From Acidobacteriota bacterium (lineage in GTDB: Bacteria; Acidobacteriota; Blastocatellia; Pyrinomonadales; Pyrinomonadaceae): a stretch of 21,255 nucleotides of DNA. This document shows positions 1-7,696 of the stretch, one piece after another. The stretch lies in the NCBI GenBank assembly GCA_024640445.1, contig JAHEEZ010000033.1, positions 1-21,255 on the forward strand. Direction: 5' to 3'. The position numbers and the translations under genes are program-made. A model generated the notes under the pieces. That model had not been told where the DNA came from and made no database searches. It saw only the letters and a list, made by a program, of their open reading frames with translations. The stretch's first letter is position 1, and every line of letters begins with the position of its first letter.

Positions 1-119
1 ATGATATCGTGATTACTAAGTAATGTGCCAATAGGAAATCAATAAAGCCTGCAAAATCCAAAAAGATCTCCGAGCTTTCTGCGTCCTCTGCGGTTCGCAC
101 TCTTTGCCCAGTATTTTCA
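1..119. other. Upstream spacer with a degenerate dispersed-repeat fragment
   Basis: This is non-coding sequence before the first gene. Around 76-110 it carries a 'ctttctgcgtcctctgcgg' segment that resembles the 'ctttgcg..cgtctttgcgg' repeat family seen near 6250 and 21138-21218. No convincing Shine-Dalgarno sequence precedes the ATG at 120, and I do not see a clear promoter. Confidence 0.4.
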
Positions 120-812
120 ATGATCATTAAGACCTTCACCATCACCCCCTTTCAGCAAAACACGCGCGTCCTGGTCTGCGAGAGAAGCGGTAAAGCGATC
201 TGCATAGATCCCGGTGAGGCCTGCGACGACATCACCGAGTTCATCAGATCGCACGGCTATTCGCTTCAGGCGATAACGCTCACACATGCGCATCTTGACC
301 ACGTCGGCGGCACGCTGGCGCTCCACGAGGCTTTTCCGGAAGCCGACATCATCCTTCACAAGGACGACGAGGAGCTTTACCTTAACCTTCCGCTTCAGGC
401 TCTGATGATGGGGATTCCACAGGGTCAGTTGAAGGCGTTGAAAATGGATTACGACAACCCGCCTCCCATCAAGCGATATTGGAAGGACGGGGAGATCTAC
501 GAAGCGGGTGATCTGCGGTTCAAGGTTCTCCACTGCCCCGGGCACACAAAGGGTCACGTGGTTTTCGCCGAAGAGAAAGAGAAGAAGGTCTTCGTGGGAG
601 ACTGTCTGTTTGATGGTTCGATAGGCAGGACCGACCTTCCCGGCGGCTCTTACGATCAGTTGATCGATTCGATCACAAACAAGATCGTCCCGCTCGGCGA
701 CGACTTCACAGTCTATTCGGGACACGGCCCGGAAACGACCATCGGCAAGGAAAGGACGACCAATCCTTTCCTCACCGGTATGTATCAGCCCGCAAGAGGA
801 CGATTCGTTTGA
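120..812 (+). CDS. MBL-fold metallo-hydrolase, glyoxalase II-like (YcbL type)
   Basis: This 230-residue cytoplasmic protein has no signal peptide. It carries the full metallo-beta-lactamase metal set: THAHLDH (H56, H58, D60, H61), PGHTKGH (H142), GDCLF (D161) and SGHGPETT (H202). The length and the GDxLFxxxxGRxDLPGG segment (residues 160-176) match the short glyoxalase-II-like YcbL group. Those enzymes bind two metal ions and hydrolyse thioesters such as S-lactoylglutathione or related small esters. The family is clear; the substrate is inferred only. The ATG at 120 is the natural start because the fold begins directly with the first beta strand, although no good ribosome binding site precedes it. 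The stop lies 6 bp from the stop of the convergent SBBP gene, so there is no room for a terminator between them. Confidence 0.9.
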   Translation: MIIKTFTITPFQQNTRVLVCERSGKAICIDPGEACDDITEFIRSHGYSLQAITLTHAHLDHVGGTLALHEAFPEADIILHKDDEELYLNLPLQALMMGIPQGQLKALKMDYDNPPPIKRYWKDGEIYEAGDLRFKVLHCPGHTKGHVVFAEEKEKKVFVGDCLFDGSIGRTDLPGGSYDQLIDSITNKIVPLGDDFTVYSGHGPETTIGKERTTNPFLTGMYQPARGRFV

Positions 813-813
813 T

Positions 814-1645
814 CCATGCTACGGAGCAGACCGCGAGTTGGGAAGAGGCACATCATTCGAGAGCCCGAATTGTATTGCCTGAAACCCGGAAGTCGATCCG
901 TTAATGAACCACGTGCCGATGGACGGCCTGTAAACGGCCGCATCCGCAACGGAATCACCGTCAAAATCACCGGGGGCAGGGATGTCCCCGGATGCTCCCC
1001 AAGGAAATGCAAAGAAGGTTGAATCTTCGGATCTAATCACAAACCATTCAGAGGTTGAATCCCTGAAGAATGCAACATCGGCCTTGCCGTCCCCTGTGTA
1101 ATCGCCAACAGCCGTCCGATCCCCCGGAGAACCAAACTGATAGCCTATGATCCCGGCAGACGATCGAAACTGCCACCATTGATTTACCGAAGGCCTGTAC
1201 TGGGCAATATCGTCCATCCCATCGCCGTCAAAATCCGCCACGGTGGGAACATCTTCCATGATGCCGAACGGGACCGCTAAGACCTGCGAATCAGAAGAAC
1301 GCAGTGCAAACCAGGTTCCTGACGTGGGCCTGTAAACCGCCGCGTCGGTCTTGCCGTCGCCGTCGAAATCGCCTGGCGCGGGAATATCTCCGGCAGCACC
1401 GAATGGAAATGCGAAAAAGGTCATGTCTTCGCTCCGGATCACAAACCACTCATTGGTCGAAGGGCGGAAGAAGGCCACATCATCTTTGCCGTCCCCGGTG
1501 AAATCATTGGGTACAGGAATGTCAGTATTCACACCAAAGCTCACTCCAAGCGAAGTCTGAGTTGAGCTGTAATAGATCCACCACTGCCCGAGACCGGGGC
1601 GGAAGATCGAAACATCCGTCTTCCCGTCGCCGTCGAAATCGTACG
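814..1645 (-). repeat. Six tandem VCBS/FG-GAP coding repeats, about 133 nt each
   Basis: The 3' part of the SBBP gene is built of six units of 44-45 codons. Units 2-3 and units 5-6 are much more alike than neighbours are. Both pairs encode DVAFFR.ST.EWFVIRSED followed by TFFAFP.GA.GDIPAPGDFDGD and then DAAVYRP..GTWF. They lie 134 codons (402 nt) apart. This points to duplication of a two-unit block inside the gene. Confidence 0.8.
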
Positions 1646-3902
1646 GCGCGAACGGGCTCGACTGGAACGAAAACCTGCTTACGAAAACGTCTGAATCTCC
1701 AAAATTGTGGGTCGGGTCAAAAGAACCCGCTGTGGTTGGGAAGTTAAACGAACCGGCCGTACCGACGATGTGAGAATCACCGGTCGGCAAGGTTGCGATG
1801 CCGAAGCCAGTCTCGCCTAATGATCCGCCAATAAATGTGGAGTAGGAAAGTATGCTTCCGGTCGGATCCAGCCTCGCGAGAACGACATCTGTACTCCCGT
1901 TATGGGTTCCATCAAAAGCATCGGGCGTGGTCGGGAAACCAGGAACGCCGTCAAACGCAGATCCCGTCACACTAACGTACAAAGAGGAGTCGATGCCTAT
2001 TCCGTTCCCCGAATCCAGGCTACTGCCGCCTATATATGTAGAAAACGTCAGCGCGGATCCGGATGAATTTAGCTTCGTAACGAATATGTCATCGAGCCCG
2101 TTCGCAGTTTCGTCATAAGCGCCAGCCGTCGTTGGGTAATCCGAACTGCCAGTTGTGCCCGTTACATAAGCGTTTCCAGTATTGTCCACAACAATACCGT
2201 TGCCTCGGTCCGTCAGGGTTCCGCCAAGAAACGTTGAATACGTCAACGCGGTCGCTCCAGAGTTCAGTCTTGAAACGAACGCGTCGATCCCCCCGTTGTG
2301 CGTCTCGTCGAAAGCTCCCGAAGTGACCGGAAAGTCAGGCGTTCCGGCTTTAGTTTCTCCCGTCACAAACGCTTCACCTGCCGAGTTTACGGCGATACCT
2401 TTCCCGATATCGTCCTGATCGCCTCCGAGAAATGTTGAATAGACGAGGCCGGTTCCGTCTGCATTGAACTTCGTCACATATGCATCGTCACCACCCGCTC
2501 GACTGCCCTGCACAACTCCCGTGGTAACCGGAAAGTCATTTGACCTTGATTTTCCTGTTACATAGGCGCTGAAGTTCGAATCAACGGCGATCGCACGACC
2601 TTCGTCGATGCCGATGCCGCCAAGGAAGGTTCCATATTCAAGAGCAGATCCATCGGCGCTGAGCCTTACAACATATGCGTCAAGGCTCCCCAGGGTTTCA
2701 TCGTATGCTCCTGCCGTCACAGGAAAATCAACCGAAGCTGTAACGCCGGTCACATAGGCTCTCCCTAGAGAATCCACCGCGATACCCCTTCCGTTGTCGT
2801 CGTTCGAGCCTCCAAGATAAGTCGAATATAGAAGTGTCGAACCGTCGGCGCTGAATTTGGATACAAATGCGTCGCCCAGGCTCCCACCATTGAATGTAGT
2901 ATCAAACGCACCCGCCGTAGTGGGAAACTCGGCGCTGTTCAGCACACTTCCCGTAACCCCTGTTACGTAAACATTTCCATTGGAGTCAGCCGCGATGGCG
3001 GTGCCGTTGTCAAAGTTGTCTCCGCCTAGAAAGGTCGAAAAAGCGAGATTCGAGCCTAACACGGTCGGATCGATTACCAGCGCTTTCGATCTATCGTACT
3101 CTCCAACGCTAAAACGCACTTTGGTAACCGACGGATCGGGGAGATCGTCTACCACAAGGGCGAATTCACTTTCCACATTGGTTCGCTGACCTTGGGAATC
3201 CTGATAAGTAATGGGTTTCCTGTGTACCAGATTTCCGGCATCAGTCACCAGAACGAGATCGCCTTCCGGATTGATACTGGCTGAATTTGCGCCGCTGATC
3301 TCCCATTCGATCGAATCGGGAGATCCACCGGGATTCACAACGAAGTCGTACCTGATAGCTCCGCCCTCCTTTCCCCGCCATATGAGGTCGATCCCGGGAT
3401 AAACGTCTTCCGTCAAAACGGAAGCGTATGTCGCGACCCCTGTCTTCCATTTGTCCGGGTCGGAACCACTGATGTAGTTAACCTTCCCGGGAAGTTCCTC
3501 CGCGCCCTCTGGCGCGGCGTGTTCGTCTGCGCCCATCAATTCCATAAAGATCGCGGCTTTCCTTGTCTTCTTCAGCGGCTGGTCAGGAATGCCTTGTTCC
3601 GGGGAGTTCTCTTTCCCGGATTTGAGGACATAAACGGCTTTAGTGGGTGTGAGAAACAGATTGAACCCTCGTCCTCGCGCAAGGTACTTCACCTCTTCTT
3701 CGTTTTGTCCTGTATTGGGTTCAAAGTAGATGGCCGCGTTTTGAAGATTCGGACGAATTCCTCGTTTGGATCTATCCCCCTGTGACTTCTCGATTTCAGA
3801 ATCAGGACTCAGGGCAAGCGGCGCGGCAACAGCGATCACCGCAAAAGCAAGCGTCCTGAAGAAGGGTCGATCCGGCAATAGATCAAAGGCACGTTCAATC
3901 AT
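819..3902 (-). CDS. Exported SBBP-repeat and FG-GAP/VCBS-repeat protein
   Basis: This 1027-residue protein is probably a secreted or surface beta-propeller protein. An N-terminal hydrophobic segment (about residues 13-31) acts as the signal. Residues about 50-280 form the N-terminal domain that typically precedes SBBP repeats (PNTGQ..EVKYLARGRGFNLFLT; DUF7948-like from memory). Seven SBBP repeats follow, from residue 286 to roughly 740, each with the pattern L.YSTFLGG..D.G.GIAVDS.G.AYVTG. After that come six FG-GAP/VCBS-like units of 44-45 residues (about 753-1018), each opening with DFDGDGKTD or a variant and containing FRP...W. The DxDGDG loops are calcium-binding type. Start choice is supported by AGGAG six bases before the ATG. 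Such proteins are common in Acidobacteriota and Planctomycetes, and their role is unknown (adhesion or cell-surface structure is often suggested). It ends tail to tail with the upstream MBL gene. Confidence 0.92.
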   Translation of the reverse strand: MIERAFDLLPDRPFFRTLAFAVIAVAAPLALSPDSEIEKSQGDRSKRGIRPNLQNAAIYFEPNTGQNEEEVKYLARGRGFNLFLTPTKAVYVLKSGKENSPEQGIPDQPLKKTRKAAIFMELMGADEHAAPEGAEELPGKVNYISGSDPDKWKTGVATYASVLTEDVYPGIDLIWRGKEGGAIRYDFVVNPGGSPDSIEWEISGANSASINPEGDLVLVTDAGNLVHRKPITYQDSQGQRTNVESEFALVVDDLPDPSVTKVRFSVGEYDRSKALVIDPTVLGSNLAFSTFLGGDNFDNGTAIAADSNGNVYVTGVTGSVLNSAEFPTTAGAFDTTFNGGSLGDAFVSKFSADGSTLLYSTYLGGSNDDNGRGIAVDSLGRAYVTGVTASVDFPVTAGAYDETLGSLDAYVVRLSADGSALEYGTFLGGIGIDEGRAIAVDSNFSAYVTGKSRSNDFPVTTGVVQGSRAGGDDAYVTKFNADGTGLVYSTFLGGDQDDIGKGIAVNSAGEAFVTGETKAGTPDFPVTSGAFDETHNGGIDAFVSRLNSGATALTYSTFLGGTLTDRGNGIVVDNTGNAYVTGTTGSSDYPTTAGAYDETANGLDDIFVTKLNSSGSALTFSTYIGGSSLDSGNGIGIDSSLYVSVTGSAFDGVPGFPTTPDAFDGTHNGSTDVVLARLDPTGSILSYSTFIGGSLGETGFGIATLPTGDSHIVGTAGSFNFPTTAGSFDPTHNFGDSDVFVSRFSFQSSPFAPYDFDGDGKTDVSIFRPGLGQWWIYYSSTQTSLGVSFGVNTDIPVPNDFTGDGKDDVAFFRPSTNEWFVIRSEDMTFFAFPFGAAGDIPAPGDFDGDGKTDAAVYRPTSGTWFALRSSDSQVLAVPFGIMEDVPTVADFDGDGMDDIAQYRPSVNQWWQFRSSAGIIGYQFGSPGDRTAVGDYTGDGKADVAFFRDSTSEWFVIRSEDSTFFAFPWGASGDIPAPGDFDGDSVADAAVYRPSIGTWFINGSTSGFQAIQFGLSNDVPLPNSRSAP

Positions 3903-3942
3903 CGATTTCTCCTATTGAAGGGTTTCGGAGACGGACAATTAC

Positions 3943-3963
3943 CACTATTTCCGCCAAATAGTG
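3943..3963. promoter_or_regulatory. Perfect 8-bp inverted repeat upstream of the SBBP gene
   Basis: CACTATTT (3943-3950) and AAATAGTG (3956-3963) are separated by five bases (ccgcc). The element sits 41 bp upstream of the SBBP start codon, in the divergent intergenic region shared with the exported MBL gene. It could be a protein-binding operator or a 5' leader hairpin. Nothing further supports either choice. Confidence 0.35.
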
Positions 3964-4150
3964 TTAACTCGATGGTCCGCACAGGGTCTTAGCGGCGAAG
4001 CATATCACGGAAAATAGGACAAGTGAATGGTTTTCAGGGACGATACAACCGGTGATCCAAAGGTCACATGGTTGGCAAACGTGGCGCACGACTGCGACGG
4101 CATGCTATTCTTTACAAAAATTTCAACTTGAAGGACCTGAAGGAGGAGTT

Positions 4151-5071
4151 ATGAAGAAACTTTTAGCTGTCGCTGTATTTGTTAGTGTTCTTGCAGGGCA
4201 GTCATTCGCTCACGCGTCGCTGATCAGAGGGGTGTCCCGTCACACGCCGCAGCAGGACAATTTCAGGCTCGAGAAGGTGAACGGGAACGTTTACGTCCTT
4301 TTCGGAAATGGGGGGAACATAGGCGTTTCTTACGGCGGGGACGGTCTGATGACGATCGACACACAGTTCGAAAACATCGCCGACAAGCTCAAAGAAAAGC
4401 TCCGAACGCTTGGAACCGACAAACCTAAATTTGTCTTCAATACGCACTGGCACGGCGACCACACGGGCGGGAATGTTGTGTTCGGTCTCGACGCGATCAT
4501 CATCGCGCACAAGAATGTGCGCGACCGTCTGCTGAATATCACCGAGTTTCGGGGTGAAAAACGCACTCCTACTCCAAAGATCGGACTGCCGATGATCACC
4601 TATTCGCAAGGGCTTTCACTCTATTTCAACGGCGAAGAGGTAAAGGCCGTCCATTTCCGCAAAGGTCATACTGATGGCGATACCGTGATCTTCTTCACCG
4701 GCTCGAACGTGGTCCATCTCGGCGACGACTTCTTCGTAGGCCGCTTCCCGTTCGTCGACCTCGCCAGCGGCGGAAGCGTTGAGGGCCTGATAAGGAATAT
4801 CGGTGAGCTGATCCAGATGATCCCTGCTGACGCGAAGCTTATACCCGGCCACGGTTCTGTTTCAACGATCGATGACCTGAAGGACTACCACACAATGCTT
4901 GTCGAAACGACGGTTGCGGTCCGAAAGGAAATGAAGGCAGGAAAGACGCTCGAGCAGATCAAAGCCGCCGGATTGCCGGACAAGTACAAGGAAGCTGGTT
5001 CGGGATTCATCAACCAGGACGCGTGGATCACGACCATCTATCAGAGCTACACGCCGAAGATGGGAGAGTAG
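4151..5071 (+). CDS. Exported MBL-fold metallo-hydrolase
   Basis: The protein has 306 residues from the ATG at 4151. That start is preceded by a strong AGGAGG (4141-4146) and opens with a classic signal peptide (MKKLLAVAVFVSVLAGQSFA). An upstream in-frame start at 4052 would bury the signal and is rejected. Metal ligands are visible as NTHWHGDH (H99, H101, D103, H104), KGHTDGD (H173), GDDFF (D192) and PGHG (H234). This pattern matches exported periplasmic MBL hydrolases of the B3/quinoprotein-relay-like broad group, with the NTHWHGDHTGGN signature. Substrate cannot be told: a lactamase, lactonase or other hydrolase are all possible, and I see no reason to call it a resistance gene. It is divergent from the SBBP gene and followed by a repeat-rich spacer with a terminator hairpin. 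Confidence 0.9.
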   Translation: MKKLLAVAVFVSVLAGQSFAHASLIRGVSRHTPQQDNFRLEKVNGNVYVLFGNGGNIGVSYGGDGLMTIDTQFENIADKLKEKLRTLGTDKPKFVFNTHWHGDHTGGNVVFGLDAIIIAHKNVRDRLLNITEFRGEKRTPTPKIGLPMITYSQGLSLYFNGEEVKAVHFRKGHTDGDTVIFFTGSNVVHLGDDFFVGRFPFVDLASGGSVEGLIRNIGELIQMIPADAKLIPGHGSVSTIDDLKDYHTMLVETTVAVRKEMKAGKTLEQIKAAGLPDKYKEAGSGFINQDAWITTIYQSYTPKMGE

Positions 5072-5160
5072 TGAATGGTGAATCGTAAATCGTGAATGGG
5101 GGAACGGACCGCGGGCATCCCTGCCCGCTCTCAGTGAGCGGTAAGCGGTGAGCCGTGCGT

Positions 5161-5191
5161 TGTGTCAGTAGCCCGATCGTGAGGGAGGGCG
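5161..5191 (+). repeat. 31-bp inverted repeat, left copy
   Basis: The reverse complement of these 31 bases occurs at 6429-6459 with one mismatch. The two copies face each other across about 1.24 kb that includes the NTF2-like gene. The core 'ctccctcacggtcggg' is shared loosely with the 61-bp tandem repeat nearby, so this is more likely a dispersed intergenic repeat family than the ends of one element. Confidence 0.7.
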
Positions 5192-5216
5192 TAGATAGTT
5201 GGTTGTCAGTGAAAAA

Positions 5217-5244
5217 GCGGGGGCTCAGCCCCCGCCATCTTTTT
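5217..5244. terminator. Bidirectional intrinsic terminator
   Basis: An 8-bp GC stem (gcgggggc / gcccccgc) with loop tca is followed by 'catcttttt' on + and by 'tttttc' on -. It lies between two convergent genes, the exported MBL gene ending at 5071 and the NTF2-like gene ending at 5378. It can serve both, though it sits 145 bp after the MBL stop and inside a repeat-rich spacer. Confidence 0.6.
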
Positions 5245-5377
5245 GCCGACAAGCTCGCCGGTAAGCCAGAGGCTTACCGCACATCGGACCGTGGGAGCCG
5301 CTATTCCTTTCTATTCACGATTTACTATTCACGATTTACGATTAACAACGTACGCAAATGGGCGGGCAAGCCCGGGC

Positions 5378-6166
5378 CTACTCAGAAATCGCCGTGAAAA
5401 GGTCCAGCACGACCTGCCATTTTCCACCGCGATACCTCAAGATTCTCAGGAAATTACCCTTAATCGGTTTGTCCGAGTCGAAGGAGGACTCAATCCTGCC
5501 AAAACAATACTGCATTCCTCCTTCGCTCTTGCACTCCCCTTCCTCAGCCATGCGCTTTTCAGCATTCACCCTCGCAAGCGCGTCACTTCCACCGAGCACA
5601 AACTCCCCATCGCGGTAGATCCTTACATCATCGCCCAACGATTTATTCGTACCATCCTCTCCGGGAGTCAGACCCGCTTTATTATCTTGCTTCGCGTCGG
5701 TGACGGGGAATTTCAACTTAGGCGTGCTCCCTTCCGGCTTCCCGTGCGAGATGCCTATGTCGAGGATCGCCTTGAAATTTCCGTCCTTCTGCTTCTTCCA
5801 GATCGTGACATACTCGCCGAATGCAACGGGTTCGCCGTCCTTACCCTTCGGCCAGAACTGCCACGGGCCGGTCGTGTATCCGAGATCTCCGTCTGCGTTG
5901 ATGTCCGCCCAGACAGGTTCCCACGAAAGGAGCCCAACCGAAGGCGGCCGTTTCTTCCAGACCTCTATTCCGTTCACCGCAGTCGGTTCAAAGACAATCG
6001 AGTCGTCCGCGAGGAATTCAAGGAATGCTTCCTTCGTGCTCTTCTCCGCCGCGGCGCGCGCGAACGCCCGCTCGGTATCGACGAGTTTTTCGAGATCGGT
6101 CATTTTTTGAGAGAAAGCGGATACAGAGGCGAAAACGACGACTGCAATAACAGTGAGAATTTTCAT
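5378..6166 (-). CDS. Exported protein with NTF2/SnoaL-like (DUF4440-type) domain, possibly two
   Basis: The protein has 262 residues from the ATG at 6166, chosen because it starts directly at a signal peptide (MKILTVIAVVVFASVSAFSQ) and has GAGG seven bases upstream. The longer ORF to 6211 adds 15 unlikely residues. Residues about 22-140 look like a DUF4440/SnoaL NTF2-fold domain (LEKLVDTERAFARAAAEKS, FLADDSIVFEP, GEYVTIWKKQKDGNFKAILDIG). Residues about 176-260 repeat the same plan in shortened form (SLGDDVRIYRDGEF, FLRILRYRGGKWQVVLDLF), suggesting a tandem, degenerate second domain. C212 and C221 could form a disulfide outside the cytoplasm. These folds bind small ligands or act as isomerases or hydrolases, and no function can be assigned here. 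It is flanked on both sides by repeat-rich spacers. Confidence 0.8.
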   Translation of the reverse strand: MKILTVIAVVVFASVSAFSQKMTDLEKLVDTERAFARAAAEKSTKEAFLEFLADDSIVFEPTAVNGIEVWKKRPPSVGLLSWEPVWADINADGDLGYTTGPWQFWPKGKDGEPVAFGEYVTIWKKQKDGNFKAILDIGISHGKPEGSTPKLKFPVTDAKQDNKAGLTPGEDGTNKSLGDDVRIYRDGEFVLGGSDALARVNAEKRMAEEGECKSEGGMQYCFGRIESSFDSDKPIKGNFLRILRYRGGKWQVVLDLFTAISE

Positions 6167-6290
6167 TTTGGAACCTCGATCAAGCAAGCGGGGAGTCACC
6201 ACGGAGAACACGGTGAACTCCCTTAGGGGGATCCACCGGCCAACGACTCTTCTTTGGGTCTCAGCGCCTTTGCGGGAGATCTTATTCCTT

Positions 6291-6425
6291 CACGAATCAC
6301 GATCACTCTTCACAAACGGACACGCTCCCTAACGGTCGCGTTTCCGCCATTCACGATTCACGATCACTCTTCACAAACGGACACGCTCCCTAACGGTCGC
6401 GTTTCCGCCATTCACGATTCACGAT
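6291..6425. repeat. 61-bp tandem repeat, two full copies plus a partial third
   Basis: Copy 1 spans 6291-6351 and copy 2 spans 6352-6412. They are nearly identical (cacga[a/t]tcacgatcactc...). A third copy breaks off after about 13 bases. Each unit contains 'gctccctaacggtcgcg', related to the core of the 31-bp inverted repeat. The unit is not a multiple of three and lies outside any credible gene. Confidence 0.85.
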
Positions 6426-6428
6426 CTT

Positions 6429-6459
6429 CGCCCTCCCTCACGGTCGGGCTACTGACACA
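6429..6459 (-). repeat. 31-bp inverted repeat, right copy
   Basis: This matches the reverse complement of 5161-5191 at 30 of 31 positions. It ends about 30 bp before the aldolase stop codon. Confidence 0.7.
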
Positions 6460-6490
6460 GCCCGCCGCTAAACGGTTCACTGATCATTGA

Positions 6491-7567
6491 TCAAGCGACT
6501 GTGATCTCTTTCGTCAGGTAAACGTCCTGTATGGAGTTCAGCAATTCGACGCCCTCGTCAGTCGGTCTCTGGAACGCCTTGCGTCCCGAAATCAGGCCGG
6601 TTCCGCCGCCGCGCTTGTTGATCACAGCCGTTCGGACAGCTGCTGCCAGATCGCCGTCACCCTTCGATTCGCCGCCGGAATTGATCAAACCGCAGCGGCC
6701 CATGTAATTGTTTGCCACCTGGTAACGGACAAGGTCGATCGGATTGTCCGTCGTAAGGTCCGTGTAGATCTTCGGATTCGTCTTGCCGTAGCTGCTTTCC
6801 ATGTTCAGCACATTATATCCGCCGTTCCTGCTCGGGAGCTTCTGCTTGATGATGTCCGCCTGGATCGTCACGCCAAGGTGGTTCGCCTGTCCGGTCAGGT
6901 CCGCGGCGCTGTGCATATCGCCCGCTTCCGTCTTGAACGCAGGGTTCCTGAGATAGCACCAGAGGATCGTCGCCATCCCGATCTCATGGGCGTATGCGAA
7001 CGCCTCAGATACCTCGATGATCTGCCTGGAAGATTCTTCCGAACCGAAGTAGATCGTTGCGCCGACCGCCACCGCTCCAAGTTCTTTCGCCTGGTCGATA
7101 GAACCGAACATCACCTGGTCAAAGGTGTTCGGATACGTCAACAGTTCGTTATGGTTGATTTTCACGACAAAGGGGATCTTGTGCGCGTATTTTCTCGAGA
7201 CAGCTCCAAGCACGCCGAAGGTTGACGCGACAGCGTTGCAGCCGCCTTCGATCGCCAGTTCAACGATATTCTTCGGATCAAAAAGCTTTGGATTCGGAGC
7301 GAAACTCGCTCCCGCCGAATGCTCGATACCCTGGTCGACCGGCAGTATCGACAGATAGCCGGTGCCGCCGAGCCTTCCGTTGTCGAAGAGCGTCTGCAGC
7401 GACCTGAGCACGGACGGCCGCCGGTCGGACTCGATCCATACGCGGTCAACGAAATCCGGACCGGGAACGTGAATGTTGTCTTTTGCTATCGTGTTGCAGG
7501 TGTGCCCGAGTAAAGTCCCGGCGTCATCGCCCAAAAGTTCTTGTATCTTACTGTAATCAACAGCCAT
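6491..7567 (-). CDS. fbaB: Class I fructose-bisphosphate aldolase (DhnA/FbaB type)
   Basis: This 358-residue cytoplasmic enzyme of the archaeal/bacterial class I aldolase family cleaves or forms fructose 1,6-bisphosphate from dihydroxyacetone phosphate and glyceraldehyde 3-phosphate, using a Schiff-base lysine and no metal. The likely lysine is K241 in QADIIKQKLP. Other family segments are LPVDQGIEHS (residues 76-84), VVKINHNELL (134-143), GAVAVGATIYFGS (164-176) and the phosphate-binding loops NSGGES (296-301) and GLISGRKAFQRP (324-335). The length matches the roughly 350-residue E. coli FbaB. A good AGGAG lies eight bases before the ATG. It is transcribed alone: the yceI terminator lies upstream and a repeat region downstream. 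It likely works in gluconeogenesis or glycolysis. Confidence 0.95.
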   Translation of the reverse strand: MAVDYSKIQELLGDDAGTLLGHTCNTIAKDNIHVPGPDFVDRVWIESDRRPSVLRSLQTLFDNGRLGGTGYLSILPVDQGIEHSAGASFAPNPKLFDPKNIVELAIEGGCNAVASTFGVLGAVSRKYAHKIPFVVKINHNELLTYPNTFDQVMFGSIDQAKELGAVAVGATIYFGSEESSRQIIEVSEAFAYAHEIGMATILWCYLRNPAFKTEAGDMHSAADLTGQANHLGVTIQADIIKQKLPSRNGGYNVLNMESSYGKTNPKIYTDLTTDNPIDLVRYQVANNYMGRCGLINSGGESKGDGDLAAAVRTAVINKRGGGTGLISGRKAFQRPTDEGVELLNSIQDVYLTKEITVA

Positions 7568-7624
7568 TTCTGATTCTCCTGATCAAAATCGATTCTTTAT
7601 AAATTTGTTGAGGAAACGACGCAG

Positions 7625-7630
7625 ATTATA
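7625..7630 (-). promoter_or_regulatory. Probable -10 element for the aldolase gene
   Basis: On the - strand this reads TATAAT, a perfect -10 hexamer. It lies 58 bp upstream of the aldolase ATG, in an AT-rich stretch between that gene and the yceI terminator. The -35 region is not convincing. Confidence 0.4.
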
Positions 7631-7696
7631 ACACAAGACCGCTTGGCGACCTTTTGAGACCGCGATCAGCAATGCCGGTTCCATAAACACGCAAGA

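Larger units (their letters stand above)
5072..5377. repeat. Intergenic mosaic of short palindromes and dispersed repeats
   Basis: This 306-bp spacer separates two convergent genes and holds no credible gene. It contains repeated 'gtgaatcgt'/'attcacgattta' motifs (5072-5097 and, in inverted orientation, about 5313-5345). It also contains four GC-rich hairpins: 5111-5128 (7-bp arms), 5217-5235 (8-bp arms, feature below), 5259-5279 (9-bp arms) and about 5363-5375. The left arm of a 31-bp inverted repeat lies at 5161-5191. Such stacked palindromes resemble REP-like extragenic elements. Confidence 0.6.
6167..6490. repeat. Repeat-rich spacer between the aldolase and NTF2-like genes
   Basis: No gene is seen in these 324 bp. 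The spacer holds a 'caccacggagaacacggtgaa' motif (about 6197-6217), a 'ctttgggtctcagcgcctttgcggga' member of a dispersed family (about 6252-6277), the 61-bp tandem repeat and the right copy of the 31-bp inverted repeat. A short palindrome (tgatc att gatca, 6481-6493) overlaps the aldolase stop codon and might weakly terminate transcription. Confidence 0.55.

Noticed and set aside
4072..4111. Promoter TTGGCA ... TATTCT upstream of the exported MBL gene
   Set aside because: The spacing between the hexamers is 28 bp, too long for a sigma-70-type promoter.
4151..5071. Calling the exported MBL protein an antibiotic-resistance beta-lactamase
   Set aside because: The metal motif is shared by many hydrolases, and nothing in the sequence or context specifies a lactam substrate.
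5243..6226. 327-residue + strand ORF
   Set aside because: It is antisense to the NTF2-like exported protein, which has a signal peptide and family motifs. The + frame has no coherent features.
5161..6459. Insertion sequence bounded by inverted repeats
   Set aside because: No transposase lies between the repeats, no target-site duplication is evident, and the repeat core recurs nearby.
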